A DNA stretch of 64,000 nucleotides, taken from NCBI GenBank assembly GCA_907163375.1, contig CAJQUW010005346.1, positions 186,001 to 250,000 of the forward strand, given 5' to 3'. The translations under genes and the position numbers were made by a program. The notes beneath the pieces are model-generated. The model was not told where the DNA came from. It did not search any database and worked only from the letters and a program-made list of their open reading frames with translations. Of the stretch, positions 1-11,102 are shown one piece after another (within the stretch, counting starts at the first letter, position 1; each line of letters opens with the position of its first letter). This stretch comes from Prostheceraeus crozeri. Its lineage: Eukaryota > Platyhelminthes > Polycladida > Euryleptidae.

Positions 1-9
1 GCACACCCC

Positions 10-363
10 GTGGAGGAAAGAATGTTTTACCCAGTCAATTCACCTGTCATTGACAACTCCCACGAGTACATTATTCAACTGAACAATTTGAAAAACAGCG
101 CCATTGTTCAACTGTTGAACGATTCTATTCGTCTCCATGAACGTCATTTAAATGCTCGCAAACGCATCTTGCACGTGTTGGAAGAGGCATTTAATCAACA
201 CATTCATGAACCCAATCGTACAGATGGCAATGGAGACTACGTGGATGAGACATTGGAAAGCATGCGTGACTTGCTGACTCAAAAGGAAGAGTTTATTGCC
301 CACTTAACCAACCAAAATGCGGACGTCCACGCACGCTACATGAATTTGGTGAACGTCATGTAA
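10..363 (+). CDS. Hypothetical protein, Polinton-1
   Basis: An open frame of 117 codons starts just inside the window. The product is soluble and mostly helical by eye, with a central run rich in His, Leu and charged residues that could form a coiled coil. It has no signal peptide or membrane segment. It is followed 35 bp later by another small gene on the same strand, so it looks like the tail of a rightward gene series. I do not recognise the family. It could be an accessory or minor virion protein; there is nothing in the sequence to choose. Confidence 0.5.
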   Translation: MEERMFYPVNSPVIDNSHEYIIQLNNLKNSAIVQLLNDSIRLHERHLNARKRILHVLEEAFNQHIHEPNRTDGNGDYVDETLESMRDLLTQKEEFIAHLTNQNADVHARYMNLVNVM

Positions 364-398
364 ACTAAGTTATGTGGGATAGAGGATGATATACAAGA

Positions 399-794
399 AT
401 GACGTGTCAGTGTGAAATATGTTCAAATCGACGTCAGGACTTTACCAATGTACTGAAATCCCTAAGTTCAGGGATAGGATGTTCGAAAAAGAAAATTAAC
501 CGTCATCTCGATCAATTGCCTGAGGAATATGTCAAGGATATGCAAGCACTCATGAGCAAAATGCGAGAGAATCCAGGGAAATTAACACCTTTACAGCACG
601 AGTTTATTCAATCTTACAAAGGAATTCTCCGCAAATTTGTGAAACCACCCCCTCAAACTCGCAAATACTTGGGTCAAAAACGGAAATTTAACAAGAAACA
701 AACTCCCTTCGCACAAGCCTATGCCATGGCATATCACGATAATCCAGCAGCTTTCAAACAAGCCTTACATGCATCGATCGGTTCCAAACACTAA
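399..794 (+). CDS. Hypothetical small basic protein with N-terminal Cys cluster, Polinton-1
   Basis: This frame encodes 131 residues. Three cysteines lie in the first eight residues (C3, C5, C8), suggesting a small metal-binding or disulfide patch. The rest is strongly basic with a Pro-rich stretch (KPPPQTRKYLGQKRKF) at about residues 82-97 and an Ala/His-rich helical end. Such composition fits a nucleic-acid-binding or virion core protein, but this is inference. It is 33 bp upstream of a small membrane-protein gene. I do not recognise the family. Confidence 0.5.
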   Translation: MTCQCEICSNRRQDFTNVLKSLSSGIGCSKKKINRHLDQLPEEYVKDMQALMSKMRENPGKLTPLQHEFIQSYKGILRKFVKPPPQTRKYLGQKRKFNKKQTPFAQAYAMAYHDNPAAFKQALHASIGSKH

Positions 795-827
795 GTAAAC
801 CATACCCACGTCATCAACAGCGTCATC

Positions 828-1190
828 ATGGACACTGTTCAATCCATAGCGAACACACTTTCAACAGCCAACGGAGGAGATTTAAAATGTTCACTCATTG
901 GTTCATTCAAAGAAACCCTATCACAATTCTTTACACTCGTCATATTCATTTTGGTTACCCTCTTATCTGGTCGAAAAATGATGAAAGATATCAAAAAACG
1001 TAAAGATAGTGGAAAACCCTTACTCGATGTGGAAGTCGTCAACTATGATATGTCCAAAACACCTATACTCAATCCCACCAAACCGCAAAATGAAATTCCC
1101 ATGAAATCGAACGATTTATCGAAGAGTGTGAATAAGTCACGTTCACACAGTAAAATTCCTATGAAATCAAACGATGTACCGAAGATTTAA
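828..1190 (+). CDS. Small single-pass membrane protein, Polinton-1
   Basis: The 120-residue product has one clear hydrophobic segment at about residues 32-47 (FFTLVIFILVTLLSGR) followed at once by a basic stretch (KKRKD), so the C-terminus is probably cytosolic. The tail holds two copies of a short unit containing IPMKSND. The same unit continues in decayed form into the untranslated DNA downstream, up to about 1400. Small one-TM proteins are common in Polintons and adenovirus-like elements, but no specific family can be named. Confidence 0.5.
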   Translation: MDTVQSIANTLSTANGGDLKCSLIGSFKETLSQFFTLVIFILVTLLSGRKMMKDIKKRKDSGKPLLDVEVVNYDMSKTPILNPTKPQNEIPMKSNDLSKSVNKSRSHSKIPMKSNDVPKI

Positions 1191-1590
1191 AGCTTGATTT
1201 TCCCATGATATCGTTAAAAATACTACGGATTTGATGTGTTATTTTCCCATGATATCAATCGATTCACTGTGACTTTGAAGAACACACTCTGTTACAAATC
1301 CTCGTAAAATCAGGTGATTTATCGAGAATTCTGAGGTACTTTTCCACACCAAATCGACCAATGTTATCGTAAAATGACTCAGCCATTTCCCATGAAATCA
1401 AGCGTTATCTCGCAAATTTGACCTACAAAAAGGGACAAGTCCCGTACACCACCAAAAATGAATGATTCATCGTGAATTTGACGGAGCACCAATCAGAGCA
1501 CTTGTATGCGTGGGCGTCAACCAATGAGAAGAAATTTTCCCACGATCAACTCTATATAAACTGAGCCATTTCAATCATTTTCATTCAGTC
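1191..1590 (+). promoter_or_regulatory. Intergenic region with promoter of the 1591 gene
   Basis: About 400 bp have no gene. The first half holds decayed repeats built around TTTCCCATGAWATCR (near 1198, 1242 and 1388) that resemble the repeat unit in the preceding coding sequence. The second half looks like a promoter: a TATA box (TATATAAA, 1553-1560) 31 bp upstream of the ATG at 1591, a CCAAT at about 1521, a GGAGCAC motif near 1484, and an exact GCGTGGGCG box at 1508-1516. The GCGTGGGCG and GGAGCAC motifs recur upstream of polB at the other end of the element. Confidence 0.6.
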
Positions 1591-3103
1591 ATGGGTAAAC
1601 GTACGAACACGTTGGAAGCTCCTCTCGCGAAGAAGGTGAAAGTCACGTATTCGTCAGATACACCGACATCGAAGCCAGTCTTTGTTGAAGCGACGGAACC
1701 CTATTTCCATACGAATGGGAAAGCCGAGAAGAACTACCTTACCAAGGCACATACACAGTTGGAGCCTCTGTCCATCACACGTCTGGTATTAGGCAAGAAA
1801 TGGGGTATCACTGGATATTATCCCATTCGCGGAGAGAATGCGATGATGGATGTGATGGATTGGCAATCACGACGAGACATCTCAAAACTCGTGTTTGCCA
1901 CGGGATTTTATGGATGGCGTGCACAAACATACAATGACGCTGGGTACGGTTCCGATCAACTCTCCTCCCTCTTCATCATTTCTCAAGCCGTCTCACGCGA
2001 TCTGGAGACGTTGGAAGATGCGATACAATCCCTCTACAAACAAGTCCAACCCGAATCTGCCTACAACCTCACCTCCTGTCTCGGTTATGTACACAAGAAA
2101 TCGGCCTACGACAGTGTCTTTATGAAGCTGAAGCAGGACACACCCATCTTCCTGATGAAGGAGAATGGAAAGAACAAGAAGGTTAGTTTGGCCACTCTTG
2201 GACATCTTCTTTCCAATCTCAAGGCGAATACCTTCCTTCAAGCAAATACCATCTTCCGCGTCACAGGCATATACTGTAATCCACAGACAAAGACTCTGAA
2301 ACTGTGTTTTACTGTGGATCAAATCCAAGTCCGTATCAAACAGGTGGAGGAATGTCAGAGCACAGCGGTGGAGGAAAAGAAGAAGACAAAGCCGACACTC
2401 GATATAAAGAAGGCATACATTCCCTCCAGTGGTTTATTTAATCTGATACACATGGTGCAACCTAAACAGGACATTGATTGGGAGGAACTCAAACACTTTA
2501 TAGATGATCTCGATCATCTATCCCAATCAGAGGGTGACAGCGATGTACTTATGAGACAAAAGGAGGATGAGATGACAAGCATGCTTTCTCAGAGGTGGAG
2601 TGTTCAACCCACGGAGGAGGAGGATTGGAGGAGGATGCGGACGGACTATGCCAAGGCGCAAGCACTCGGCGTGTACATTCGCATCCAGGAAGAGTGCATA
2701 TCTTTGACGGTGATCAAATACAAGCCGAGAAATGGATCAATCGATTCCTCGAAATGTTCAAGGATATGGTGGAACACAATCAGGAGAGTCAGTGGTATGT
2801 GTCATCCTCATGGTACAAAGCAGGACAGTGTGTCAATGAGAAGTGGTCTGTGTTGAACTATATTGAACATTATTTCATTGTGCGTAGTGCCTACGAAATC
2901 CATCGTCGCGCCTTTCCAACATGTTGAAGGAAGCATTTGCACGGTACAATATGAATCCTCTTACCAATGACATGGAAAGGACATTGATGAGTGAAATGGT
3001 GACTGCTCTTGAAAACTCACTCTTTAAGACATGTACACGTGGACGTTTTATTCCACCTCTTCTTTATTCTGGAAATGATTCTATGTTCTGGAAACAATTT
3101 TAA
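1591..3103 (+). pseudogene. Polinton-1 unknown gene (broken)
   Basis: A long coding stretch starts at an ATG placed 31 bp after a TATA box. It opens with a basic, nuclear-localisation-like segment (LAKKVKV at about residue 13). The middle is a mixed alpha/beta domain with no motif I recognise, followed by an acidic Glu/Asp/Ser-rich linker. Coding character continues to about 3103, so the locus looks broken about once or twice. It lies directly upstream of the packaging ATPase. Its own promoter, matching the one at polB, suggests an early or replication-related gene; that is inference. Confidence 0.5.
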
Positions 3104-3159
3104 GTTATGTTTAATACATGATGCATGGAATATATGTCTGACATTTATGATTCGACAAG

Positions 3160-4332
3160 ATGGATTTCCGTTTAGAGAATGACTCATCCATGATTGTCTC
3201 GGGTCCTAGTAAATCGGGAAAGTCCACGTTTGTGGCGAATATGATCAAGAACCGTCATACTTTATTTAAAAAGCCCATTCGTAAAGTCTGGTGGTATTAT
3301 GGGATAGAAAGTCCATTTCATAAAGAGTTACAAGATGTGATCTTGAAAATGGGTGTCCCTACCCAAGATGATTTTGATCAATTGCAAGAAAATGATTTAA
3401 TTATTCTCGATGATTTACAACAGGAATCTCAAAACAATGAAACTGTTACGGGATTATTTTTAAGAGGATCTCATCATAAACGGTTTTTCGCAGTGCAAAT
3501 CACACAGTATTTGTATGGTGATAAAGAACAACGTATTTGTAATGGCAATGTCCATTATTTGGTCGCGTTCAATAATCCGAGAAATCAACAACAATTGGCT
3601 CAATTCATGGGGAAAATGCTCCCAAAAGGCAATATGAGCGTCGTGCATGATATGTTAACGACATTGGTTCAAAAGTATGGGAATTATGCCTACCTCTTTA
3701 TTGATTTCACTACAAATTGTCCGTTTGAGTACCGATTTCGCACCAACTTATTTAATCCACCTATGATTGTGTTTAAGTTAAGCAAAAGACCCAATAAAAC
3801 GAAAATGGACTTTAGTGAATTAGTAGTGGTTCCCAAATCTGACATGAATGAACACACCGGTGGCGGACAGCAAATGGGTGGTGGTGACAGTACCCAACTG
3901 ATGTCGACCATGTTACAACGTCAAGCGGAAGATCAGAGGGTGAGAAACATGATGATGACTCCTCAACAAGCCCATCTTGACCGTATTGCACGAGATATTG
4001 TGCGTCACCATCCTACCGCCAATAAGATTGCTGCATGGAACGCTCGGTTGTATTTGTTCGATAAAGTTCGTCGCCAATTTTTCAATTTGGACGATGATCG
4101 TGGGAAGAGATTGGAAAAAACAACACATCCTCCGCTCACTCACGCCGCAAAACCTCCACTCACTCACGTCGCAGATTCACCCGTCCTCAAGAGATCGAAA
4201 GGGAAAGTCGTCAAACCTTCTGTTGTCACATCTCCCAGGACCAAGCGTTCTCCATTGAAATCGACCATCAATACTCGTTTAAGTAAAAAAGGAGTTCTTG
4301 AATTGGGATCCTATGGCTCACCATTCAAGTAA
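3160..4332 (+). CDS. Packaging ATPase (FtsK/HerA-A32 type), Polinton-1
   Basis: This 390-residue protein is the genome-packaging ATPase found in Polintons and many double-jelly-roll viruses. It starts almost directly with the P-loop: Walker A GPSKSGKST at residues 15-23, and Walker B LIILDD at 80-85. The first 210 residues match the usual compact ATPase length. The rest is an extension with a Gly-rich linker (GGGQQMGGGD), a helical part and a basic Pro/Thr-rich tail with an imperfect PPLTH repeat. The extension is unusual for the family and could contact DNA or capsid; that is inference. The integrase starts 22 bp downstream. Confidence 0.88.
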   Translation: MDFRLENDSSMIVSGPSKSGKSTFVANMIKNRHTLFKKPIRKVWWYYGIESPFHKELQDVILKMGVPTQDDFDQLQENDLIILDDLQQESQNNETVTGLFLRGSHHKRFFAVQITQYLYGDKEQRICNGNVHYLVAFNNPRNQQQLAQFMGKMLPKGNMSVVHDMLTTLVQKYGNYAYLFIDFTTNCPFEYRFRTNLFNPPMIVFKLSKRPNKTKMDFSELVVVPKSDMNEHTGGGQQMGGGDSTQLMSTMLQRQAEDQRVRNMMMTPQQAHLDRIARDIVRHHPTANKIAAWNARLYLFDKVRRQFFNLDDDRGKRLEKTTHPPLTHAAKPPLTHVADSPVLKRSKGKVVKPSVVTSPRTKRSPLKSTINTRLSKKGVLELGSYGSPFK

Positions 4333-4353
4333 TGGCAACGGCAGCCGCGCCAA

Positions 4354-5565
4354 TTGCCTCTTCATTCTTATCACGTATCTTTGGGCGTTGTTGCGGCCAA
4401 GGCAACGCAGACGACAGCGCAGAGACATAGTACACCATCACGGCGAGCTTTAATTGTTGTTCCAACGGGAATACCGCCTATCTTCAACCCCCACGTCAAT
4501 GCCAAGCAGATTGTGTCGATGGAGGACGTGTTGCACAAGATTTATTACAATCCCAAACATCCCGCTGGCTACGGAAGCGTCAATGCACTTGCTGCTGCTT
4601 CACATTATTCAAAAACAAAAGTCAAACAATGGTTAATGCGTCAACCGACCTACACCCTTCGCAAATCTCGATTGCATCGTATTAAGCCCTTGCACCCGTA
4701 TCGTGTACGCGGTCCGGAAATTCAATTTCAAGCGGATATTGTCGATTATCAAAAGTATGCACAGCATAATCGTGGCTACAAGTATATTCTCATGGTGATG
4801 GACATCTTTACACGCAAAGCCTGGGCATTCCCTCTCAAGACCAAGAGTGCCAAAGAAGTGTCGGGGGTTTTAGAAGCCATTTTCGCAACCATTCCCACCC
4901 CGCAACGCCTACAAACGGATCAAGGACGTGAATTTTATAACCAACCGGTGAAAGAAGTCTTGGACAAGCACGCTATTGAATTGTTTTCCATCTACAGTCC
5001 CTATAAATGTGCCCATGTCGAACGATTGAACCGTACTGTCAAGAATAAATTGGAACGTATCTTTACAGCCACCAATAACAAGAATTGGGTGGATTATATC
5101 GCAGATGTCATGTATGCATACAATCACAGCACCCATTCATCCACAGGTTTCACCCCGATGGATGTGAATGCCTCCAATACCGAGGAAGTGAAACGAAACC
5201 ATGCGAAACGTCTCCGACAAAACTATAAAAAGTTTGCAGTCCCGGGGAAGTCTATTCCTGAGGGAGCACGTGTACGTATTTCACGTGAGAAAGGAACGTT
5301 TGGACGGGGGTATGAAGCGACTTGGTCGACGGAAGAGTTCACTGTCTCCAACATTCTCAAGAACCCCCATGGTACCAAAATGTACAAGATCAAAGACTTG
5401 AGTGGAGAAGAGATCAAAGGATCCTTTTATGCTCAGGAATTACAAGTGATTCATCGGGAGGAAGAAGTATATCAAGTGGACAAAGTGCTCAAGACCCGAC
5501 GTCGGAATGGGCGTACAGAATATTTTGCGCACTGGCAAGGTTATCCGGCCTCGATGAACTCATGA
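4354..5565 (+). CDS. Polinton integrase with C-terminal chromodomain
   Basis: This 403-residue protein is a retroviral-type DDE integrase, which inserts the element and makes the 5-6 bp target duplications typical of Polintons. The catalytic triad is visible at D128 (FQADIVDY), D189 (LQTDQGREF) and E223 (HVERLNRTVKN). An SH3-like basic domain follows at about 280-340, and a chromodomain-like segment at 370-403 (YQVDKVL, then YFAHWQGYP). Chromodomains on integrases are known from chromoviruses and some Polintons and are thought to steer insertion to marked chromatin. The gene lies between the ATPase and the penton-like genes. Confidence 0.88.
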   Translation: MPLHSYHVSLGVVAAKATQTTAQRHSTPSRRALIVVPTGIPPIFNPHVNAKQIVSMEDVLHKIYYNPKHPAGYGSVNALAAASHYSKTKVKQWLMRQPTYTLRKSRLHRIKPLHPYRVRGPEIQFQADIVDYQKYAQHNRGYKYILMVMDIFTRKAWAFPLKTKSAKEVSGVLEAIFATIPTPQRLQTDQGREFYNQPVKEVLDKHAIELFSIYSPYKCAHVERLNRTVKNKLERIFTATNNKNWVDYIADVMYAYNHSTHSSTGFTPMDVNASNTEEVKRNHAKRLRQNYKKFAVPGKSIPEGARVRISREKGTFGRGYEATWSTEEFTVSNILKNPHGTKMYKIKDLSGEEIKGSFYAQELQVIHREEEVYQVDKVLKTRRRNGRTEYFAHWQGYPASMNS

Positions 5566-5590
5566 GTGACAGACTTAGAACCTCTAGGTA

Positions 5591-8500
5591 ATGTACGCCG
5601 CTATTGATTTTGTAATCATGCAGGAACTGCATGAGGAACAACATGTGTACTTGTTGAGCAATACTCAACCCCATTTGTATGACAATAAAGCCAATCATTT
5701 CTTTACACGACTGGAAAATCCACTTTTTATTCCTAAAGGAGAAACATGGGAAGTAGGCTTGAAAGAGTTTGGGTATGTGAATAATGTGGATACGATTCCC
5801 GAAGATTGTTATATTACCGTGGGGAAAATGGTGGATACGAAAGATTTGAAGACCTATTTGCCTTATTATACGATGGAAGGGACCAATGTGGTCCGTCATC
5901 ACACCATTTTTGAATTCGATGAGGAAGTGAAAAGAGTACCCATGATCACAGCGTTGGAATTATATATACGCCGTACCATTTCCAACATGATGACTGTCAC
6001 GACACATCCATCCTACTTGTATTATGGATGCAATAGCATAGAGGAAGCAGATGTCTATGTGATTGACATTGTCCCATTTTCCCTGTTTCAAATCAAGGAA
6101 TTCTCCGCATTTCATTACGTCCTTGTGTTTTCCCCTCATTTGGCGGCCTCACTCTTATTGGAAAAATGTGCTATCATTTATCGTTGAAGGATGTCATTCG
6201 GATCCATACACGTCTCTCCATTCATCGAAAGGAATGTGACGTAAAGAAATATCCCGCCCATGACTATTGGTTCAGTGTGATTTCCTTACACCGCTGTCAT
6301 TTTGCCAAACATGGGATTGAAAGGTTGTTGGGAAATGAAATCTCAGTGCTCAATTTATTCAAACAATTAGAATGGTTTGGTGTGGGGAAATTAGTGTTTC
6401 ATTCGTCCAACAGTTTGTCCTTTCATGTGAAGCATGCTTTCAATTATACATTGTCTGCTATGGATTATGGGATCCTCTCCGAATTGCAGAAAATAGCCAC
6501 TGTTGACATGGCTCCCCCAGTGACCTATAAGGATATACAACCCCTGAGTGATGATACGACACGTGCTGTGTGGATGTGGACCGATACCTTTGTGAGCTCT
6601 CTCAAACGCAATGCAAAGGCACCTCCTATTCCAAGAGGGCATATAGGCCTGTTTCATAATCTTCGCATCCTTCTTCCTAAACTGGGACAGTTGATGAAAG
6701 CAGTGAGAATGTATCAACACACCTTTTTCCGATTGCAACATTTGGCCTCTAAAAAATGGTTTGTTTTACCAACACACACCATGAAAAATCAATTTATTTT
6801 CCCAGTGGAGTTCCTAAATCCACTCACCCCAAAAGATCGTGAAAAGGAGTATCAAAATCCCAAGAAAAAACATGTGCCATGGTTCCGTATTGATCAATTG
6901 TATGACAAGATTAATACACAGTTACACAAGATCGATCCTACCATCAATAAAGCCGATGCTCCTAATTTAGTCACCACCCGTTTCTTGTATACCTATATCA
7001 ACACACTGAATGCAAAGTACCGCAACATGATGCGAATCCTACGTCAACACAAGATGGAAGGTGTTTTAGTCTCTAAACGATTCGGAGCCAAGAAGCGATT
7101 GTTTGATACTGTCTTATTGAAAAATTTTCGAAAATCGATTCAAAAGGAACAAGCCACAAAACGGCCCATCATTCATCATTTAGTTCATTCCCATCTTAAA
7201 GATGGGAAAGAAAATGTATTGGCCAGTTGTGCGGATATGCAGCATGAAACGGGACAACATGCACTTCCCTTCACATCTGCGGAAAAGTATCATATCTACA
7301 ACACTTATAATGTATTTGCCTATCATAGTTTGGTGGATTTGATGGAGATGTATGGGAATATTCTCCATGAATTTGAAGTGAAACAGGAACGGTTGACAAC
7401 GTTAAGAAGGAGGGTGAAAGAATTCAAACCCACTGCAGGAACTGATCATCTTGACGAGATCGTTCGTGAACGAGATAGGGTGAATGAAGAAGTGACTGTG
7501 TTGACATCGGATCTTTGTCAATTAACCAAGGAGAACAAACTGTTATTTTATGTGTCTAGACCTGAATCGTTTTATTACAAGAATGTAGAGAGTGATAAGA
7601 CGTGGAGTTCTATCGTCCCCACAGTTTATTATTCGTTGGAAACCTATTTGAATACCATCTTCCCCGCCTCCATGACATGGACCATCACATCCTTGTTCTA
7701 TCATTATGAACTGACCATCGATGGCACGGAGGATATGGAAATCAAGATGGAGCATCAATCTAAAGCCTATGAGATTTTCAAAGCAGAACAAGTGGCTACC
7801 TACGTGTGGGACGAATGGATCTTGGAAATCCCCCTCAGCACGATTCATGTTCCCTCCTTTATCCTTCAGAAACAAACCATGAAATTGGACGCTCTCTTTG
7901 AAAAGAAGAGTTTCCCCTATGCATTGAATGGGACCCATGTCTTGCATCGAAACGGAAAACCGACACAACAGTAAAAGACCGAGGATAAGAAGCATCCCAA
8001 TATTCTCAACATCAAACATGGTGACTCTTTTGAGATGTTTCATACCCTATCTCATATTCCTAGTCCATTACGATTCAATTTACCCACGAAATACTATACC
8101 CTCTAATCCATTGTGCACGCTTTCAATCAAGCCATCCCCCTGTCTGATCTGGTGTGGGTGACGTATACCACAGTAGGCGTCTTTTACGTGCTTCACTTTA
8201 AAATCGTGGAAGGGTATTGGTTGAAAATCAATCCCCCACAACTCTGGCAACACATGTTGAATCATAGTTATGAATATGGTATGTTCACCTATCATGAACA
8301 AACCTGTATACACTCGGAAACGCCGGAACATTGTTCTGCAAGTTACCGTCGGTATCAACAACGTCCAAAACATGTCACCCATGGGATGACATTACACATC
8401 TATGGTTTACCAGAATATGCCTTTGATTATGCCAAAGGATGGAACCACACCCTCGACACCCTCTTCCCATGGAAAGGGAAGGAATTGGATCGCTTGTTTC

Positions 8501-9456
8501 AGAAATCCTATTTCCCTTATGCTTACGAATCGAAAGAGCTGTTGGCCAATACGTGTTTACAATCCTACTTGTTTGGAGATAGACTCTCTGATAAGAAATT
8601 GTATTCACCCGCTGTCGCGTATCAAGAAGGATCCAACCTGAAAGTCTGCAAAGATAGATTGACTTCCTTTATTGGATGGTTCAGTGAGGATATGCAAAGG
8701 CTCATGACGACCATGATGGAACGCTGGCAAGAAAACATGTTTTATCTAATGGATGGTATGGTGTTGGGAGTGGATGTGGGAAAACAAGATATTCAATCGG
8801 TGATGGTGAATACAAATCCCACACCTCGCCCTTTTCTTCATCTCTATAGCAAGACCATGAAACCGTTGCACATCTATGACCACATGATTCGGCAAGGTTA
8901 CATCAACCCCACCCTGGACATTTCTACCTCGTTTCATCGCATCCTCATTCCTAAAGGGAGTTATACCTTGGAAGGATTCTTTTCCAAACTTCAGGTGAAT
9001 TTACAGGCGTGAACTGATGTATCCCTCTCTCTCTCGAAAGATCATTATTTGACGGTGAAAACCGCGGAACATGCCTTTATTGATTTTGGAGAAGCGTTGA
9101 GTTATCGTATAGGTCTACCCCAATCCTATTATGGACCCAATACACAGATGACAACACTCTCTCCCCTCAGCATGACCCCCAATTCCTTCAACATTATCGT
9201 CTATTGTAATATTGTAGCGGAAAGTATTGTGGGTGGACAACGTGAACAAATCTTGAAAATTCACCCCATTGAAGAGAAACAACGTTTGAGGGAAATGGTG
9301 TCGTATGAAGTGTCCAATATTGATTATTACCCCATTTTTACATCAGCTATTGATGAGATTGAAATTCAGTTGCGTTGTGATGATGGCGAATTTATTCCGA
9401 TTCATGAAGGACGATCCCATTTCAAACTCCATCTCCGCCGTAAGATGACTAGGTAA
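5591..9456 (+). pseudogene. Large penton-like paralogue with a huge central insertion, Polinton-1 (broken)
   Basis: The start of this locus (LLSNTQPHLYDNKANHF, then WEVGLKEF) and its end (VYCNIVAESIVGG, then DEIEIQLRCDDGEFIPIHEG) match the start and end of the 302-residue gene at 9481-10389. In between lie roughly 1,000 codons that the short gene lacks, containing helical, coiled-coil-like and aromatic-rich stretches. The C-terminal signature is typical of the penton-like minor capsid family of Polintons. The locus appears broken in about three or four places. The insertion could form a spike or fibre on a penton base; that is inference. Confidence 0.65.
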
Positions 9457-9480
9457 TTGGATACAGAGTGACACTCAACC

Positions 9481-10389
9481 ATGCATGAGGAAGCGATTCA
9501 CTTGTTGAGTAATGCTCAGCCCAATTTGTTTCCTGAAAATAGAGCCAATCATTTCAAAAATCGTTTGGTTCCTTCCATCCCCATGGTCAATGGGGATCAA
9601 TGGGAAGCAGGTATCTCCGTCGTCAACTTCATCAATACCCTTCAGACATTACCCGTAGATGTCAGCTTTAGTGTGGGGACATTGAAGGATCATCCTGAGA
9701 CGATTCCGACCGTCTATACGTCCTCTATCATTCCCATCAAAACGGATTCACCGCGAGGAGAGCAAGGTAAACAGGGAGAGCAAGGCAAACAAGGTGAACA
9801 AGGCAAACAAGGCAAACAAGGCAAACAAGACAAACAAGGCAAACAGGGAGACCAAGGCATGTTTACGCGCTTCAACATTCCACGCGGTATTTATTCGGAT
9901 AAGACGTTGATGCAGTGTTTGAATCAGAATCGACACCATGGACACAATTTCCACTTTTCTATCACTACATTGGCGTCTCATGTCCATGTTGTCTCAGTGG
10001 TCGTACCCCCACACTACAGTATGAAACCCCATCCTTTGCTCAAAGACATTTTTGGGTTTAAAACAGACTTACTCACCTCCTCACAGCAAGCGACTGCCCC
10101 TTTGAATTTGAATGCCTTTACCTACAATATTCTACTGTATTGTAATATTGTAGGCTATTATTATGTAGGGGGTATGAAAACAAACTGTATGTGTGTGATT
10201 CCCTACACGGGGAAAGATTATGGAGATAGTATTCATCATGAATTCCAGAATGTCACCTATCTCCCTGTGAAAAGTCAACATGTGCAAGATATTGAAATCA
10301 AACTCATGTCGGATGAAGGTCATCCCATCGCTATGACAGACGGACGGTCCTATGTAAAAATGCATCTTCGACGTCGCGCAATTAAGTAA
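9481..10389 (+). CDS. Penton-like minor capsid protein with collagen-like loop, Polinton-1
   Basis: This open 302-residue frame has an N-terminal part ([24 protein letters not shown]), a collagen-like run of about twelve Gly-x-x triplets (GEQGKQ type, residues about 93-126), and a C-terminal part with [19 protein letters not shown], the signature of Polinton penton-like proteins (single jelly roll, fivefold capsid vertices). The collagen-like run sits where the preceding paralogue has its huge insertion. Gly-x-x repeats often trimerise, so it may be a short surface spike. Penton identity rests on family resemblance recalled from adintovirus and Polinton proteins. Confidence 0.7.
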   Translation: MHEEAIHLLSNAQPNLFPENRANHFKNRLVPSIPMVNGDQWEAGISVVNFINTLQTLPVDVSFSVGTLKDHPETIPTVYTSSIIPIKTDSPRGEQGKQGEQGKQGEQGKQGKQGKQDKQGKQGDQGMFTRFNIPRGIYSDKTLMQCLNQNRHHGHNFHFSITTLASHVHVVSVVVPPHYSMKPHPLLKDIFGFKTDLLTSSQQATAPLNLNAFTYNILLYCNIVGYYYVGGMKTNCMCVIPYTGKDYGDSIHHEFQNVTYLPVKSQHVQDIEIKLMSDEGHPIAMTDGRSYVKMHLRRRAIK

Positions 10390-10415
10390 TTGTCTTTTCC
10401 CAAGCACATCAAGAC

Positions 10416-11066
10416 ATGATGACAAATCTCTTTTTAATCCGTAACCGAAAACATTCCTCTGGACGATTGTTTGGAAGAGGTTCATTTATGCAACGAGGAG
10501 GATGGAATAAAGTGATTGGACAGAAAACACGCATGATTAGACCGCGTGTCACTGGTGTCAAGAAATCATCCATCCGTCTGCCCAAATTACTCAAAAAGAG
10601 AGTTCCCAGAAAAACATCTCGAAACCCATCTCGACAACCCTCTCGAAAACCCTCTCGAAAAGCATCGCGAAAAGCATCGCAAAAAACATCGCAAAAAGGA
10701 CTTGTACATACGGTACAGAAAACGTTGGGAAAATCGTTGCGTACGACGGAGTTTCTCAATTCTGCGAAACAAGCTGTCACAGATGCTGTCAGCTCTACCG
10801 CACAAGAAGGAGTTCACCGTCTCAAAAAGGGTGTGAAAGCGCTCGCCAAACGCACCTTACAGACTGCTCCCGAACGTGTTGTAGAAGCTATTCAAAATAA
10901 AGTGAGTCGGAAACGCATCTTCACGGATGAAGAAGGGGATAGGGTGGAAGCACCTGCTCCTAAACGTCGTCGTGGTCATGTGGACATTGCCCATCATACG
11001 AAATGGGGGAAAGGAAGTTTGATGGGGCGTTATCGCGGAGGTGCTAAACAACGCATGCTCTTTTAA
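10416..11066 (+). CDS. Basic core-like virion protein, Polinton-1
   Basis: The 216-residue product is highly basic. Residues about 60-95 are a tandem (K/R)-x-SR-type repeat (SRNPSRQPSRKPSRKASRK), and the end is Gly/Arg-rich (GRYRGGAKQRMLF). A PAPKRRRGH segment near residue 180 looks like a nuclear localisation signal. In this position, between penton-like and major capsid genes, a basic protein of this kind resembles adenovirus core proteins that bind packaged DNA, or pVI-like cement proteins. Function is inferred from composition and context; there is no family motif I can name. Confidence 0.6.
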   Translation: MMTNLFLIRNRKHSSGRLFGRGSFMQRGGWNKVIGQKTRMIRPRVTGVKKSSIRLPKLLKKRVPRKTSRNPSRQPSRKPSRKASRKASQKTSQKGLVHTVQKTLGKSLRTTEFLNSAKQAVTDAVSSTAQEGVHRLKKGVKALAKRTLQTAPERVVEAIQNKVSRKRIFTDEEGDRVEAPAPKRRRGHVDIAHHTKWGKGSLMGRYRGGAKQRMLF

Positions 11067-11102
11067 GAACTAAGCAATCTTGGGAAATCAGTCCCATCGA
11101 GC

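Noticed and set aside
10409-10836. Alternative frames over the basic core-like gene on both strands
   Set aside because: They are read-outs of the same SR-type repeat in other frames; the 10416 frame is the one with virion-type features.
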